NCBI GenBank assembly: GCA_025738555.1
Contig: JAOVFP010000010.1
Location: 124,001 to 188,000 of the forward strand
Reading direction: 5' to 3'
DNA from: Cyathus striatus
Lineage: Eukaryota > Basidiomycota > Agaricomycetes > Agaricales > Nidulariaceae
DNA length: 64,000 nucleotides
The number at the start of each line of letters is the position of its first letter. Within the stretch, counting starts at the first letter, position 1. Under the pieces are notes generated by a model. That model did no database searches. It saw only the letters and a program-made list of their open reading frames with translations, and was not told the origin of the DNA. Positions 37,917 through 50,200 of the stretch are shown here, piece after piece. The position numbers were made by a program, and so were the translations under genes.

Positions 37917-38225
37917 TAGTGTTAATATATTATTTAGAGACTTCTATCTATACCTGAGAACAAAAATGTACAATGAAAATGTGGAAAATAGAGGACAAAT
38001 CATAGACTACGGCGCCTCCAATGCTATGGCAACCGAACTACAGTACTATTATATGCCGCTCCGAATGGGAAATTAATCGCCGTACTGTAGTTCGGTTGCC
38101 ATAGGGAAGGGGGTGCCGTAGTCTACTATTTTTGCTCCATTTTCCGCATTTTCACTGTATGTTATTGTTCTAATGTATAACTACATGTCTCTACATGTTG
38201 TAATAACAATAAAATAGTGTTAAAT
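37917..38225. repeat. foldback (MITE-like) sequence with a related arm at 39,300-39,460
   Basis: The left and right halves are inverted copies: GACTACGGCGCC... faces ...GGTGCCGTAGTC, and GGCAACCGAACTACAGTAC faces its complement. The centre (CCGCTCCGAATGGGAAATTA) recurs inverted at about 39,425-39,450 with a similar outer arm. It is non-coding. Confidence 0.7.
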
Positions 38226-38433
38226 AGACCCAGAAGCTATGCTTTTTCACGAAATGCTTTGTTCAACAGTATTTCCCACGCTTACTTGAATGCCTTATGT
38301 CACTTCCATATCAATCGTTTCAGCCACCAAGCTTCAGGATCAAGTTCAACTATTTACAATACATTGAGTACTTGGTGTATTCCTCTCTCCATATTTTTTC
38401 TGCGTGCTCTTGTTCTCACGTGTAATAATGTAT

Positions 38434-38996
38434 AGGAACTAATTATTGTAACTATATATCCCGAAGTGAATTTGGAATAAGTATAAGTTTTAACTAAATT
38501 CCTATTGTTTCGTGGTGTTTAATAAATAGTTGAGATGTATTCGGTTGGAATAGACAGTATAGACATATACTGTCGCATAACAAGCCTATGTAATCAAATG
38601 CAAACGCATAATGTGTATGTTTTTCATCTTTTCTTCCATATGTAACATACATCAATGCTTTCACTCTCGTACCGGATAAACCCAATGTTCGCCCCTCTAA
38701 TACTTATAAAACCACTCCAGGTACTTAAATATGCATTTGTGAAGCAGAGTATACAGTACAAATTTTATTATACAGTTTTTCTCACCCTTTGCAGCAGGAA
38801 AAGGTGAGAAACATACACGTTACGCGTTCGCATTTGATTACATAGGCTCGTCATGCGACAGTATATGTCTATACCATCTGTTCCAACCTAATACATCTCA
38901 ACTATTTATTAAACACCACGAAACAATAGGAATTTAGTTAAACTTATACTTATTCCAAATTCACTTCGGGATATATAGTTACGATAATTAGTTCCC
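38434..38996. repeat. long inverted repeat, arms of about 195 bp
   Basis: Sequence 38,434-38,630 is nearly the exact reverse complement of 38,805-38,996 (for example GGAACTAATTATTGTAACTA faces TAGTTACGATAATTAGTTCC). A 175-bp spacer separates the arms. It lies upstream of the transposase gene inside the giant element. A transcript through it would form a long hairpin. Confidence 0.85.
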
Positions 38997-39469
38997 GCTT
39001 GCCCATCGCATACTTTGAGTAACACCTCGTTAAATACTCTTATGTGAAGCAAAGTATTCAATACCTTTTTAAGCATCTTTAATAAAATAACTTAGGGTAC
39101 CAGTGAACGCTAGCTTTAAATATGGGTTTCAAATTTCTAGACAAAATATGAACGAGTAGAGCTGAATAAATTTTTAAAGTGGACTGAAATGCGCTGTAGT
39201 AAAACTACTCTAAAGTACATCAACAAGGTGTGGGAAATGCATGGGAAATACCACTGATCGAAACATATGATGAAAAACACAACTTCTAGCCTAATCTTCG
39301 AACATATTATTGATATTAGAATGTTTAGAGACATTTAGTTATACATTAGAACAACAATATGCAGTGAAAATGCAGAAAATAGAAGAAACACCGTTGACTA
39401 CGGCAACTCTGTACTACGGCGATTAATTTCCCATTCGGAGCGGCATATTGGAGCGTCATATTGGAGCAT

Positions 39470-40492
39470 CATAGAGAATCTTATAAAATCAATACTCATG
39501 CCGTGAAAGTGAATTAAAGACCAATGCTACCAAGACGACAACATAATATTAGCAACTTCGTGAGGGTATGATAAGGAATATTTCCGATGCGTACAAGAAC
39601 TAAATACAGTACTAATGATACAGTCAAGAAGTGCCGAAAATGTATAATACAATAATAGTACATGCAACAAAAAGACGTATAGAGTCAAAAGAAAATGATT
39701 TCATGTCCTATAGGAAGTTGAGGACTGGAAGAATATAAAACAAAGATACTTACTACACTGGGTAACGAATATGATCCCAGCCAACTGAGCAATATGTATG
39801 CTTTCCAGTCTGGACGACAAACTCAAGGTACTGATAGGATTCGATGTGTAAGTATCGAGTACTAGTAATAGAAATGAATCACTTACTTTACATTTTTTCT
39901 TTTTATGTTCGATAATTTGGTCCACCGTTCCTGACCTCCATATTGGTCCAAGTCTACGACCTCTGTGGTATCTTTGATCGATTAGTATCATGACATGGTT
40001 TCCACACTACGTACACGTTAGCTTAAAAAAAGGAGCAAAATTAAATACCTACTTGGTAGGTTGCTAACTTTTCTTCATACTTGGGATGTTGAATAGGTGG
40101 GATCCTCTTGGGCATCTACAAGAATAGATTATATTAGTTAGCATATAACGAAGATGGCCAAATAAAAAATACTGTCGCCAATGGTAGAAATGGTGGCAGG
40201 GAAGTAAATGTTAAGAACTGGAGCGTACTTCGTGCACCGACATGATTTTGGCACCGACGAAGTTGTTTACCAACACATTTTATTCCAAACAAATGAATAA
40301 CGATAATAATTGGATAGAGCAGATTGACTACTCTACGGGATAGATAGTAGGGCGTTAAACGCCGTGGTAGGATGTGTGTAAGAAAAAATGGGCGTGGGGG
40401 CGGGATACCGCGATCAGCGGAGCGGGTGCGTGGGAATGATACGCAGTGGGTTATCTCTGATCTTGGCGGCGTTAAGCACATCGTCGGTATAG
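39470..40492. other. no recognisable gene
   Basis: AT-rich interior of the giant element, with short open frames only. I see no motif or splice structure. Confidence 0.5.
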
Positions 40493-40914
40493 GGGCTGTC
40501 AACTTTTCTAGTTACCGATAACTCAAATGGAACTTAAGAACTTAACTTGATCTGAGGGAACTCAACTTTCAGTCAAAAAAAAATAAGCGAGGAACTTAAG
40601 TTTACTCGAGGGAACTCGACTCTCACCAAAAAAAATAAAAGCAAGGAACTTAAGTCCACTCGAGGGAACTCGACTTTCACCAAAAAAAATAAATAGGGAA
40701 CTCGAGTCCACTCGAAATAAAGGAACTTAAGTCCACTCGAGGGAACTTGACTTTCACCAAAAAAAATAAATCGGGGAACTCGAGTCCACTCGAAATAAGA
40801 AAATGGCCACTTGAGGTAACTTAACTTTGACTCGAAAAAGTTAAGCGAGCTCAATAGTGGAACTCGACTATAACTTAAGTGAGACTCGACAAAAACTCGA
40901 AAAGTATGCAGCCC
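40493..40914. repeat. right terminal array of the giant element with its own left-type TIR
   Basis: It begins GGGCTGTCAACTTTTCTAGT, close to the 21,675 terminus, and ends in the true right TIR at 40,914. AACTTAAGTCCACTCGAGG units lie between. The 9-mer left of 40,493 (TCGGTATAG) does not match the right flank, so this block did not insert alone at its present place. Confidence 0.8.
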
Positions 40915-40923
40915 AGTTTAATT

Positions 40924-42503
40924 AATGAAGGAGTTGACGTTGTATTCGCTGGGAAAGGTGTGATGTAGTGATACTGTTTATTTTAAAACCAGTTTAGCCT
41001 AGGACACCACCTCCCATACCCCTTTGAACGTCCCTGAGAACACGCTCCTCCGAGGTTACCTAAACCGGACCAGACCAGAATAGATATCTATAAGCTTGAT
41101 CTGAAATACATCATATATATTAATGACTTATTAGCTATCGATTAGTCTCCTTGGTCATTCAATTCTACTGCTTTAACCGTCTGTTTTCCACGTATGCGAG
41201 GTTTGTAGTTGAACCATGCCTAAAACTCGTTAAGAACAACAGCTATGAAATGTGGTTCAAATAGATTGACATACGGAAGTGCCGCTTAATCATGTGCAGT
41301 GAGCCTTAGCTGTGTTTCATCCGCAGCTCTTTCTCGTTAAAGATCGAGTATCAACTTATGTATGTAATCGAACGTTGAATTAGTGTTCGCTTACGAATCT
41401 TCTACGAGTGCACATACCACATTGATACCACCAGCCTGTCATATACATTAAGTTACGCTTACGTAGTGTTTGCAGCCTCGAAACAATAATTAACTCTCTA
41501 TATCGATAAGTCGCCTTTCAACTCACATGCAGGAGATAGTAACCAATGTAACCGATAATGTGTATTAGTTTTCTGGAGTGTCGACATTGCATGCGGTGGA
41601 TATGTCTTTATGTCGTATGATATGAAGCTAGTTAAAACGGGGGAGGATGAAGGGTTATGAAGCCAGTACGTACAATAACCCGTGACCTCGTAGCCTATGT
41701 TGAGAACTAGGGATGCCGTCATGTTATATGTGGAGGTCCTGCATGGAGGGAGGAATCCAGGAGTTGTAAGACAGAAAGATTAGATCTCGAAGAGTAGGGA
41801 TATATCACAATGCTGAATATCTGGTCGAAAGAACAGGGATACCTGGCTGTACAATCACCGGCGTGCTCGTTCCATGATCCACGATACAGATGTCGACTAC
41901 CGTATCGAACGGTGCATGACCATTTCGACATCATATCGTGCTGGTAACTTGTCTGCCGCCTTAGAGCTTGAAGCTTTGAAGGTTGAACACGTCTGATCCT
42001 AGTCGTGTTGGATAGTCAGTCAGAACCAAAGACCTTAGAGATGCGAAATATGCACCAGGGAACCAATATCTATCTACTTCGTGTAACTTCGAACTTGTCC
42101 TGAGCAAGTCCTGGGTGTGTATGGCCAGTCATATATAGGAGTATGGGTGGTGCGGGTTGTAGACACGTAGGCGGCACTCCAGGAAGCAACGGGAGAATCG
42201 TTGGCGCATGAGCCTGAGCATTGAGAGGGATCTACGGTGTGGATGAGATTTTGAGAGGAGGTTTCGAGTACTTAGGGAGTCGAGTGTGAGGTGAGGCTAG
42301 CGCATGTTGAGTGCATGCCATTGAGAAACGAGCAAGAATTCGGTAATGGGATCGTGCACGGACCATTGACCTCACAGTGTTTCGTCTAACGTTTATACTT
42401 ACTAACACATTTACAGCAAACCCACAGCCCGTTTATGACTACATATCTGAAGTCGTTTACTGTCTTTTTCGAGATGGATAACCCACCTAACTTCATTTAG
42501 CTA
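40924..42503. other. no recognisable gene
   Basis: Fairly CpG-normal DNA with short unsupported open frames. The phrase GCACGGACCATTGA near 42,356 recalls the repeat at 1,029 and 3,525. Confidence 0.45.
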
Positions 42504-42512
42504 ATGTTGATC

Positions 42513-43449
42513 CAGACTCCAAACCAGTCACTCATGCGTTCAAGTTTGGCTAACGCTGTTAAATCCGTAGAAGCTGGAACTTGAACGCGCTGTAGCGACT
42601 GGCACAACTTGCAAAGTAGATCATGTGCCTATTTTTTTTCGCACACTGACAGTTTGCTGACGGTCGCGACTTGCGAGTGCGGGTCTACTGAGGGCATAGC
42701 TTGGGTGTAGCTGGGGTTTGAACAGAGTTCGTGTAAGTACACATATTTTACATGTTGTATATAGAGTTTATAAAAGTGAAAGTGTATGTTCTTATGACTA
42801 CTCAATGACTACTAACTGGCTACACATTTTTATACCTGACTACAGAAGGTCCAGAAGTGTATTGAAGATAATAACCAAGTAATACTACACCTTTTGTCCA
42901 ACTGTTTGTTGAACTACGCTGTGACGACAATGAGCAGTTGGACCCATTAGGAAAGGTCCAATGAAGACATTTTGTGGCAAGTGTTATGTATTTAAATATT
43001 TATTAGTCAGTTTTTGTGTGCAAAGCCAACATCCCAGCTAGAAACTGCCATTTATCCTACCTGTTATCTTATAGATTAGTCCACAGATATACAATATCAC
43101 TAATTATGGCCTTTCTTGACCTTCTGTAGTCATGTATATGTAACGATCTATTTTTAATAGGTACTTAGTCATTTGAACCAGTATTCTTACTTTATAAACT
43201 CTATATACAATATGTAAAATATGTGTACTTACATGAACTCCATTGAAACCCCAGCACCCAAGCTACGCCCTCAGTGGACCCGCACTCGCAAGTCGCGACC
43301 GTCAGCAAACTGTCAGTGTGCGAAAAAAAATAGGCACATGATCTACTTTGCAAGTTGTGCCAGTCGCTACAGCGCGTTCAAGTTCCACCTTCTACGGATT
43401 TAACGGCATTAGCCAAACTTGAATGCGCGAGCGACTGGTTTGGAGTCTG
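42513..43449. mobile_element. MULE-like foldback element, arms of about 300 bp
   Basis: The left end CAGACTCCAAACCAGTCACT and the reversed right end CAGACTCCAAACCAGTCGCT begin imperfect inverted arms reaching about 42,800 and 43,150. The flanks are the exact 9-mer ATGTTGATC at 42,504-42,512 and 43,450-43,458. Long TIRs plus a 9-bp duplication fit Mutator-like elements. The 350-bp centre is non-coding. Confidence 0.88.
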
Positions 43450-43826
43450 ATGTTGATCCAGTAAATTCAATACCTTCTTCAATCACTCTCAAACTCTTTG
43501 TCCCACTTAAAAAATTATCTATTATCTATTATAACTTAGAACGCTCTTCGATTTTCTAACAGATTGAATAGAATTGTTATGCAGTGGATGAGTCTTTGGA
43601 AAGACAAAGACGTCGAATCGTTCACGATTCAAGTAGAAATGAACATGTGGCAAATAAGAATAACAATCACTTACAGGCGCAACGAAGGCTTCAAGGAGCT
43701 AGTACAGGAGCGAATAAGGGAACGATCTATCAAATCGATCACCCTTAAATGCATTTGCTAAAAAATGTATGCAGGCACTCTTCATGGACTGCTAGCCTAT
43801 TCTTCGGATCGATCCGAGGTCTTGAC

Positions 43827-45572
43827 GCTCGCCCCCCCATTCCGTCCGGACTCCGGGTGAACTCCGTGGATTTGACAGATTCTGGACGGACTCCTGCTGG
43901 ACTTTGGCTGAATGTGTTTTAGCGACAAGTCCAGCCATTTTTGTCGAGTCCGGTCCTGTTCAAGTCCATCTGGAGTCCACAGGAGTCCACCCAGAATCCA
44001 TTGAATAGCGGGAGTCTGGCTAGTTCAACAGGAATTCCGGCGGACTAAATCCTTACGAAGTCTGACTGGACTCAACAGGACTCCTGCCGGAACATTGGAA
44101 TAGCTAGATTATATTTACTTTATATTAATTAACATTACAGTAAGTACTAGTACAGTATCAAAAATAAACACATACACTGTCCACAGCACAGTTCGAATGC
44201 ATGTCAATTCAAGTATTACATAATCATAAGTTCAAACACTTATGTGCGCAACTGATACACTATGACGGCATATTACACAATATGTAGGGTGCTCACTTGT
44301 GTGCACCATACACATTTGGCAACTCCTGTCTTGGCCACATCACGAGCCATGACAATGTTCACTCCTTCCCTCTCACACTCTCCTCCTCCATTCCCCTCCT
44401 CTCCTGCGCTCCCCTCCCTCTCCCTCCCCTCCTTCTCCCCTTCTCTCCTTCTCCTCGCCTCCTCTCTCCTCTTTCACAATGACAACAACATGATGAGGGA
44501 ATGACAATGACACACAGGTGACGACGACAACAGGGGATGGTGGATGACAAGGGAGGAAGCATGGGGATGTGGGGAGCAAGAGAGGAGGCACAACAAGGGG
44601 GAGAGCGCAAGGGGGAGAAGGGGTGCATTGAAGAGGGGGGGCACAACAAGGAGGGGGCATATTGAGAGGGAGGGGTATGCATCGAGTGGGAGGGGGAAGT
44701 GTCGAGAGGGAGGGGAATGCGTCGAGAGGGAGGACGACGCATCGAGAGGGAGCAGGATGTGTCGAGAGGGAGGGGAGCACGTTGAGAGGGAAGGGAGCAC
44801 GTCAAGTGGGAGAGGAACATGTCGAGAGGGAGGACACATTGAGAGGGAAGGGGATGCATTGAGTGGGAGGGGAACACATTGAGAGGGAGGACACATTGAG
44901 AAGGAGGGGTATGCATCGAGTGGGAGGGGATTGCATTGAGAGGGAGTGGAACATGTCGAGAGGGAGGGGAGCATGTCAAGAGGGAGGGAGCGCATTGAGC
45001 AGGAGGGGGACATGTTGAGAAGGAGGGGGATGCATTGAGAGGGAGGGGGATGCAAGAGGGAGGGGAGGTGGGCATGACAAAGAGGGAAGCATGACATGGG
45101 GGGAGGGTGCAGTGGTGATGAGATGGGGAGAAAAATAAGGGAGGTGCAGTGAGAGGGAGGGAGAGGTGCAACAAAGAGCAGGTGCCACATCAACAATAGG
45201 CGCTTTCCCACCTGTCATCGTTGTTGAGAGTGCTGGGCGGGAGCGTGGGAAATGAAAGCGGGGAGCAGTGGGGAGTAAATTATAGAAAATAAATAAAAAT
45301 ATGTAAATTTATTGTAATAAATTTATTTGTTCTGATTATTTTAAATGAATTTTCATAATTTATTTAATTCCTTTCACCTTAAGTTCACTTCAAATAATTA
45401 CTATAGTGAATTTGGTGATGAGTTGATTTAAACTGGTAGATACAAAGTCCATCAGGAATCCATCAGGACTCCAGCAGGACTCCAGGTGGACAATTGGATA
45501 TCCAGCTGGAGTCCATCAGGAGTCCATGGAATCCACGGAGTCCACTCAGAGTCCAGATGGACTGGGGGGAGC
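43827..45572. mobile_element. TIR element with GGACTCC arrays and a purine minisatellite core
   Basis: The left end GCTCGCCCCCCCATTCCGTC and the reversed right end GCTCCCCCCAGTCCATCTGG align and continue with GGACTC.G.GTG.ACTCCGTGGATT. GGACTCC-type motifs cluster at both ends (43,840-44,095 and 45,445-45,565). I could not find a target duplication. Confidence 0.65.
44520..45175. repeat. G-rich minisatellite (GAGAGGGAGGGG)
   Basis: Roughly 30 imperfect units such as CGTCGAGAGGGAGGGGAAYG occur with strong purine strand bias. Long Ser/Pro/Leu-rich open frames on the other strand (for example 44,359-45,174) are artefacts of the repeat. The G runs could form quadruplexes. Confidence 0.8.
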
Positions 45573-47246
45573 ATAAGTACTGGCTGTCCTGAAAAAAATT
45601 GGAGTCATTTGCGACTCACTACATACTCTGAGAAACCTTGAGTGACACTACTTATGTTAAAGCTTCTATTAATGAAGTGGTGAACTAGGTGAATTGTGTT
45701 GCAAGGGATGTGGACTGAATATCGTGAAGTAAAGCATTGGTGCAAAGTTGTTAGTGACATGAGAATGAAAGGTGTTTGTAGGTCGATTACTCAGCAATGT
45801 CAGCATTGCACCAGATCAAAAGTGGGGGGCTTGCCTATGTTTGCACATGCTACATTCTGTCTCTTTTACTGTCCGTAAAGTTGCCATAAAGCATTGAACT
45901 TCAAAGCTCCATGAGGAACATTCAAACTAAACTACATGCTCTGAAACCATTCATGCCAACTCTTTCCAAGTTCCAACCATACCGCAAATAACTCCAATAT
46001 AAAATACTAGCAAGGCTCAACCCCTGTCTGTTACCATGGCCTTACTCAATGTTAGAATTGTTGGGATATGAGAAATCTTCGCTACCTTGCTCTGCACTGT
46101 GCAGTGCACAGGTCCACCCTCACAGAAGTTAGAAAAACAAGCCCTTTCCAATGGCTATGGCAATTTAGGATAGTCTTTCTTTAGAATTGTATATATCATT
46201 GGGGTCAAGGAGGGTATGGGAAAACAGCAGTACAGTACAGAATGTGGGCGCTCTTTCTTTATTCTCTTTTCTTGTTCATCTACAAGGATTTCAACAGTTG
46301 GACATGCATAACTGACTATCATACCTCCAGGGATGCAGAAGATAAGTAACTCTACCATCCATGCTATAGGAGCTGGGCCAAAACTCCCTGAGTCTGTTTG
46401 TTGCTTGCAGCAGCTACGGTCTTCAAGTTTACCTGCATCCTTCCATACTTTCCCATTACATGGTGTAACTAATTCTCTCTAAACGTCACAGCTTTTGTCT
46501 TGATTCTATTCAACGAACTTGTGTTTAACTTCCTAATGGCATTGTACTATGCTAACTTCAGCTTTACAAGGCATCAATGTTAAAACATAAGATATTCCCT
46601 CCCTTACGTCGTCCATGACACATTCATCATTCATGACACCTGCATTTCAAAGCTGTTCAACTTCACTTTATAAACATACATTCAAGTAGTGCCCATATAC
46701 ATCTGTACAATGGCAGCAAGGTTGTAACAGGACTTGGATTGTCGACCTCCTTGAGTTGCAGACATTAAGTGATAGGAGAGTTAGGAGAGTTCTAACTTCT
46801 CTTGAACTTAGTATGGTATCACTGCCAAAAGACAAATTTTTCTAAGCAAGTTATTTCTTATACTTAAGTGGCTCCTGATGTAAGTATTGTCACATTGCTG
46901 AGATCTCCAATTACAATGTTTGCCAGCCTCTCCCTTGCGAGGTTGGCCACTATGATTTGTTTGATTTTGTAGCTATCTCTTGTGTAAGGCCATTTGAGTG
47001 AGGTGAGAGGATGGTTTTAGGAGCCTGTGAAAAGCTTTGTGTGGAAATGAGTCTGTTCCACACTTTGATTGTCCCTCTCCAACATAGCCTAAACCCAACT
47101 GTGTCTCTTGTCACTCACTTGCTTTTATCATAATAACAAAAACAAAACAAAAGAAGACATTCTAGTGTTTTATTATACTACAAACTTGAAGTTCAAACTC
47201 TGAATCTACATAGTACATAAGAATTTATGCTAAATATCTAGACAAT
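45573..47246. other. no recognisable gene, CpG-poor
   Basis: Old-looking DNA where CpG is rare and TpG/CpA common. I see no protein motif or terminal repeat. Confidence 0.45.
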
Positions 47247-50200
47247 TCACCCAGGGGCTGGGATTAGTTCAACCATAGAAAACAACGACCCTTTCTTCAT
47301 TTTAAACACAATATCCAACCCATTCTGCTTCAGATCCTCAAACCCATCTACCACCTTCCCATCCACTATGATATCATTCAACTTTTCAGCCATAGTTTCA
47401 AAAAGCACCAATTGTGCCATATCTCCTGATGTTACTGAAGAATCTGTATGCATTCGCAGTGCCTGCAGAATCGCACAGTAGTCATACAGGCCATCAAAGA
47501 TATGGAATTGCAACTCCTTGAGTTGTGGAAGAAACACCGTTGACTGCAGCTTCTGTATAAAGCTAGGAAACATGCTGAATTGAATGCCCTGCTTCAACTG
47601 AAGCTTTTCAATGCTACCATTCATGCAGTCCAATCCTGGCCAGAGGCTTTCTTTAAAATCGTCTATTTCAATCTTCAATGTAACCAACAGGCACCCTGAA
47701 CCTTTTACAAACTTTAAAAGTGATCCCAATTCAATCGTATTGAATAGTGGTGCCCTGGGTATTCTGAAGTACTCTCGTTTCTCACTATGCAAGTGAAGTT
47801 TGCATAATGCGGAACAGAAAATGCTTTTGAGCATAACAGACAAAACATCCCATTTAGTGAACACAAGACTAAGGGAGACCAGGGAGTGATGCAAAAAGAC
47901 TGAAGATCCATCCAGAAAAGTGAAGGAAGTAGGAAAACTAAGTGAGGGATCCTGGATCCATTCAACCCTATTACAGGACATTTGAGTGAGGTTAGGCAAG
48001 AAGTATATTGCCTCAAGGCAACTTTTCATCAACATTACTTCGAGACATAGATCAGTTATCTGAGTGCAGGCTGCTGACACCTTGACTTGGTAGTTGATAC
48101 CAGAAAGGATCATGATGCGGAGTAGTGGGCTGTTGCAGAACATGTCATCCATATTGACATAGTGGAATAGGTCAAATTGAATATCACTGAGTTGCACATG
48201 CTCAAGCAGAGGTAGGTAACTTCATGTAAGCTGATCAAATGTGTTATAAAACTTAAAATCCTCATCCCATGTGAGACTGATTTCTAGGTGCTTCAACCTA
48301 TGTCCAACATCCTTCATCCTCTCCAGTATATATGATTTCTGCAGGTATTGAATCTAAAAAAGTTGTGCTCCACAAGTTGAGCAAGATCAATAGGGCCTAC
48401 AGAACGTCACTTGAACATTACTCAAATGTCACTTGAATTGTCACTTGAATGTCACTTGAATTTCACTTGAATTTTGTTTACTTAATTATCTCGCTTAATT
48501 TCAGTGGTCTAATTACATGATTTATGTACTTGTTTTCTACTCCAGTTGTTAAATGGCTATCATACTATTATGTACCTAATGAACAATACATTAAACTGAA
48601 ATAACTATGTAAAATGCACAAGAAATGAGTTACAGTCATCAACCATTATATGTGACAACAAAACTTGAAGCTGTGATTTCACATCATTTGGTACACATTA
48701 TACTATAAAAATTGTACATATAGATAGACATAATCATATAGAATCACTTTTTATGATTTTTACCTTTCTGTGTTTTAGTAGGGAGTGAACATTCGCAAAA
48801 TAGTTGAGGGGACTGGATTTTGATCAAAACCACATGGCATGACAGCCGCTGATGGCAATACAGTTTATTACAAAACACTTCAAAATTAAAGATTGCTGAA
48901 GTCCGGATCATTAATATAAACAAAACCTCCTTGTCTTGCAACACTGAGCACTTCAGATCTCTAGTGATATCAGCAAACATAGATGCACTTTACTCATGAA
49001 AACATTTATACAGGTTTATTACATTGAATAATAGCTGCTTATGTTATAAAAAGTCAAATCAAGTACCTTTATTGAGTAATACATGTCATGTATTTTTTGT
49101 AAATCTCATGTTTGGGGTAACTCTCCAACTTAATTTATGTGTCATATATCTATTTCAATATATATCTGTAAAAATACTGTTGGAACTCATTCCTAGGATA
49201 CTATGCCTCAAAATACAAAAAGAATTGTAGTGATAGTCATAGATTTGAGGTGAGGAGAAGCCAATCAGTTAGGTTTGTCATGTGAGGTGGGGGTGTCACA
49301 TTTGGTGGTTGATGACTGTAGTAATGGTATAATATTTTTATCACTGTTGCATATGTCACTCAAATGTCACTCAAATGTCACTCAAATTTCACTCAAATTT
49401 TGAATTGTCACTTGACTGTGACTCAAATGCTACTCAAATGCTACTCAAATTGTGACTTGAGTAAAATTGTTGTCACTTGAAAAAAATATCACTTGAATGT
49501 TACTTGAATGCAACTCGACTGTTACTTGAATTTTCACTCAAATGTATCACTTGAATTTCTGGACTGTCACTCAAATTTGCTTGTTTAACTCACTCAATTA
49601 TAAATTTAATTGTACTTCTTGTGTACTTTGCTCTTGTCTGCCCTCCCACTCAAACTTTCCTGTGCCTCCACATATCAGCTATGTCCATTAATGTCCTGCT
49701 CATTATTTCCCATGCCTCCACTTAACTATTATATTGCTTAATTGATGTCAACCTCACTGCTCATTGTTTCCCATGCCTCTGCTTATCATTTGTGATGGAT
49801 GTCAACCTTCCCGCTTGTTGTTTCCCACGCCTCCGCTTATTATATTCAGTTCCCACTCACTGCTGCCCGCCCTTCTTCTCAAAATTCCCATGGTATTTCC
49901 TTCATTAAATACTCATCCTCAAAATTTCCCATGCATTTTAGAGTTGCCTGCTGTCACTTATTATTTCCCCATGCTTCATCATTTCATCAATTCATTGTTC
50001 CTGCCCCCCGCTTTCATTTTCCCATGCACATATTATTTATTTATTGGACTTTCCCTTAAGTTTACAGTCATTTAACAGTACCTATGCTTCATAAATTAGT
50101 CATAAGATTTATTGTACAAAAGTTTAAATTATTCTACAGTTTAAATTTGGATTATTTCGCATTTTCATATAATTACCCATACATATAGTACCTAAGGTAC

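Larger units (their letters stand above)
21675..40914. mobile_element. 19.2-kb cargo-bearing MULE-like transposon
   Basis: The left end GGGCCGTCAACTTTTCGAGT and the reversed right end GGGCTGCATACTTTTCGAGT form inverted repeats. The 9 bases outside them are identical: AGTTTAATT at 21,666-21,674 and 40,915-40,923. Both ends carry arrays of AACTCGA / AACTTAA motifs. Inside, on the minus strand, are an Spt5-like gene and a GCM-MULE transposase gene. On the plus strand is a small spliced gene. LINE fragments, tRNA-like repeats and foldback sequences are nested within. Another left-type terminus lies at 40,493, so this may be a composite of two shorter elements. The interior keeps more CpG than the neighbouring DNA to the right, suggesting a younger insertion. 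Confidence 0.75.

Noticed and set aside
44359..45211. Long Ser/Pro/Leu-rich open frames (up to 271 codons)
   Set aside because: They are translations of the GAGAGGGAGGGG minisatellite in several frames at once and have no domain.
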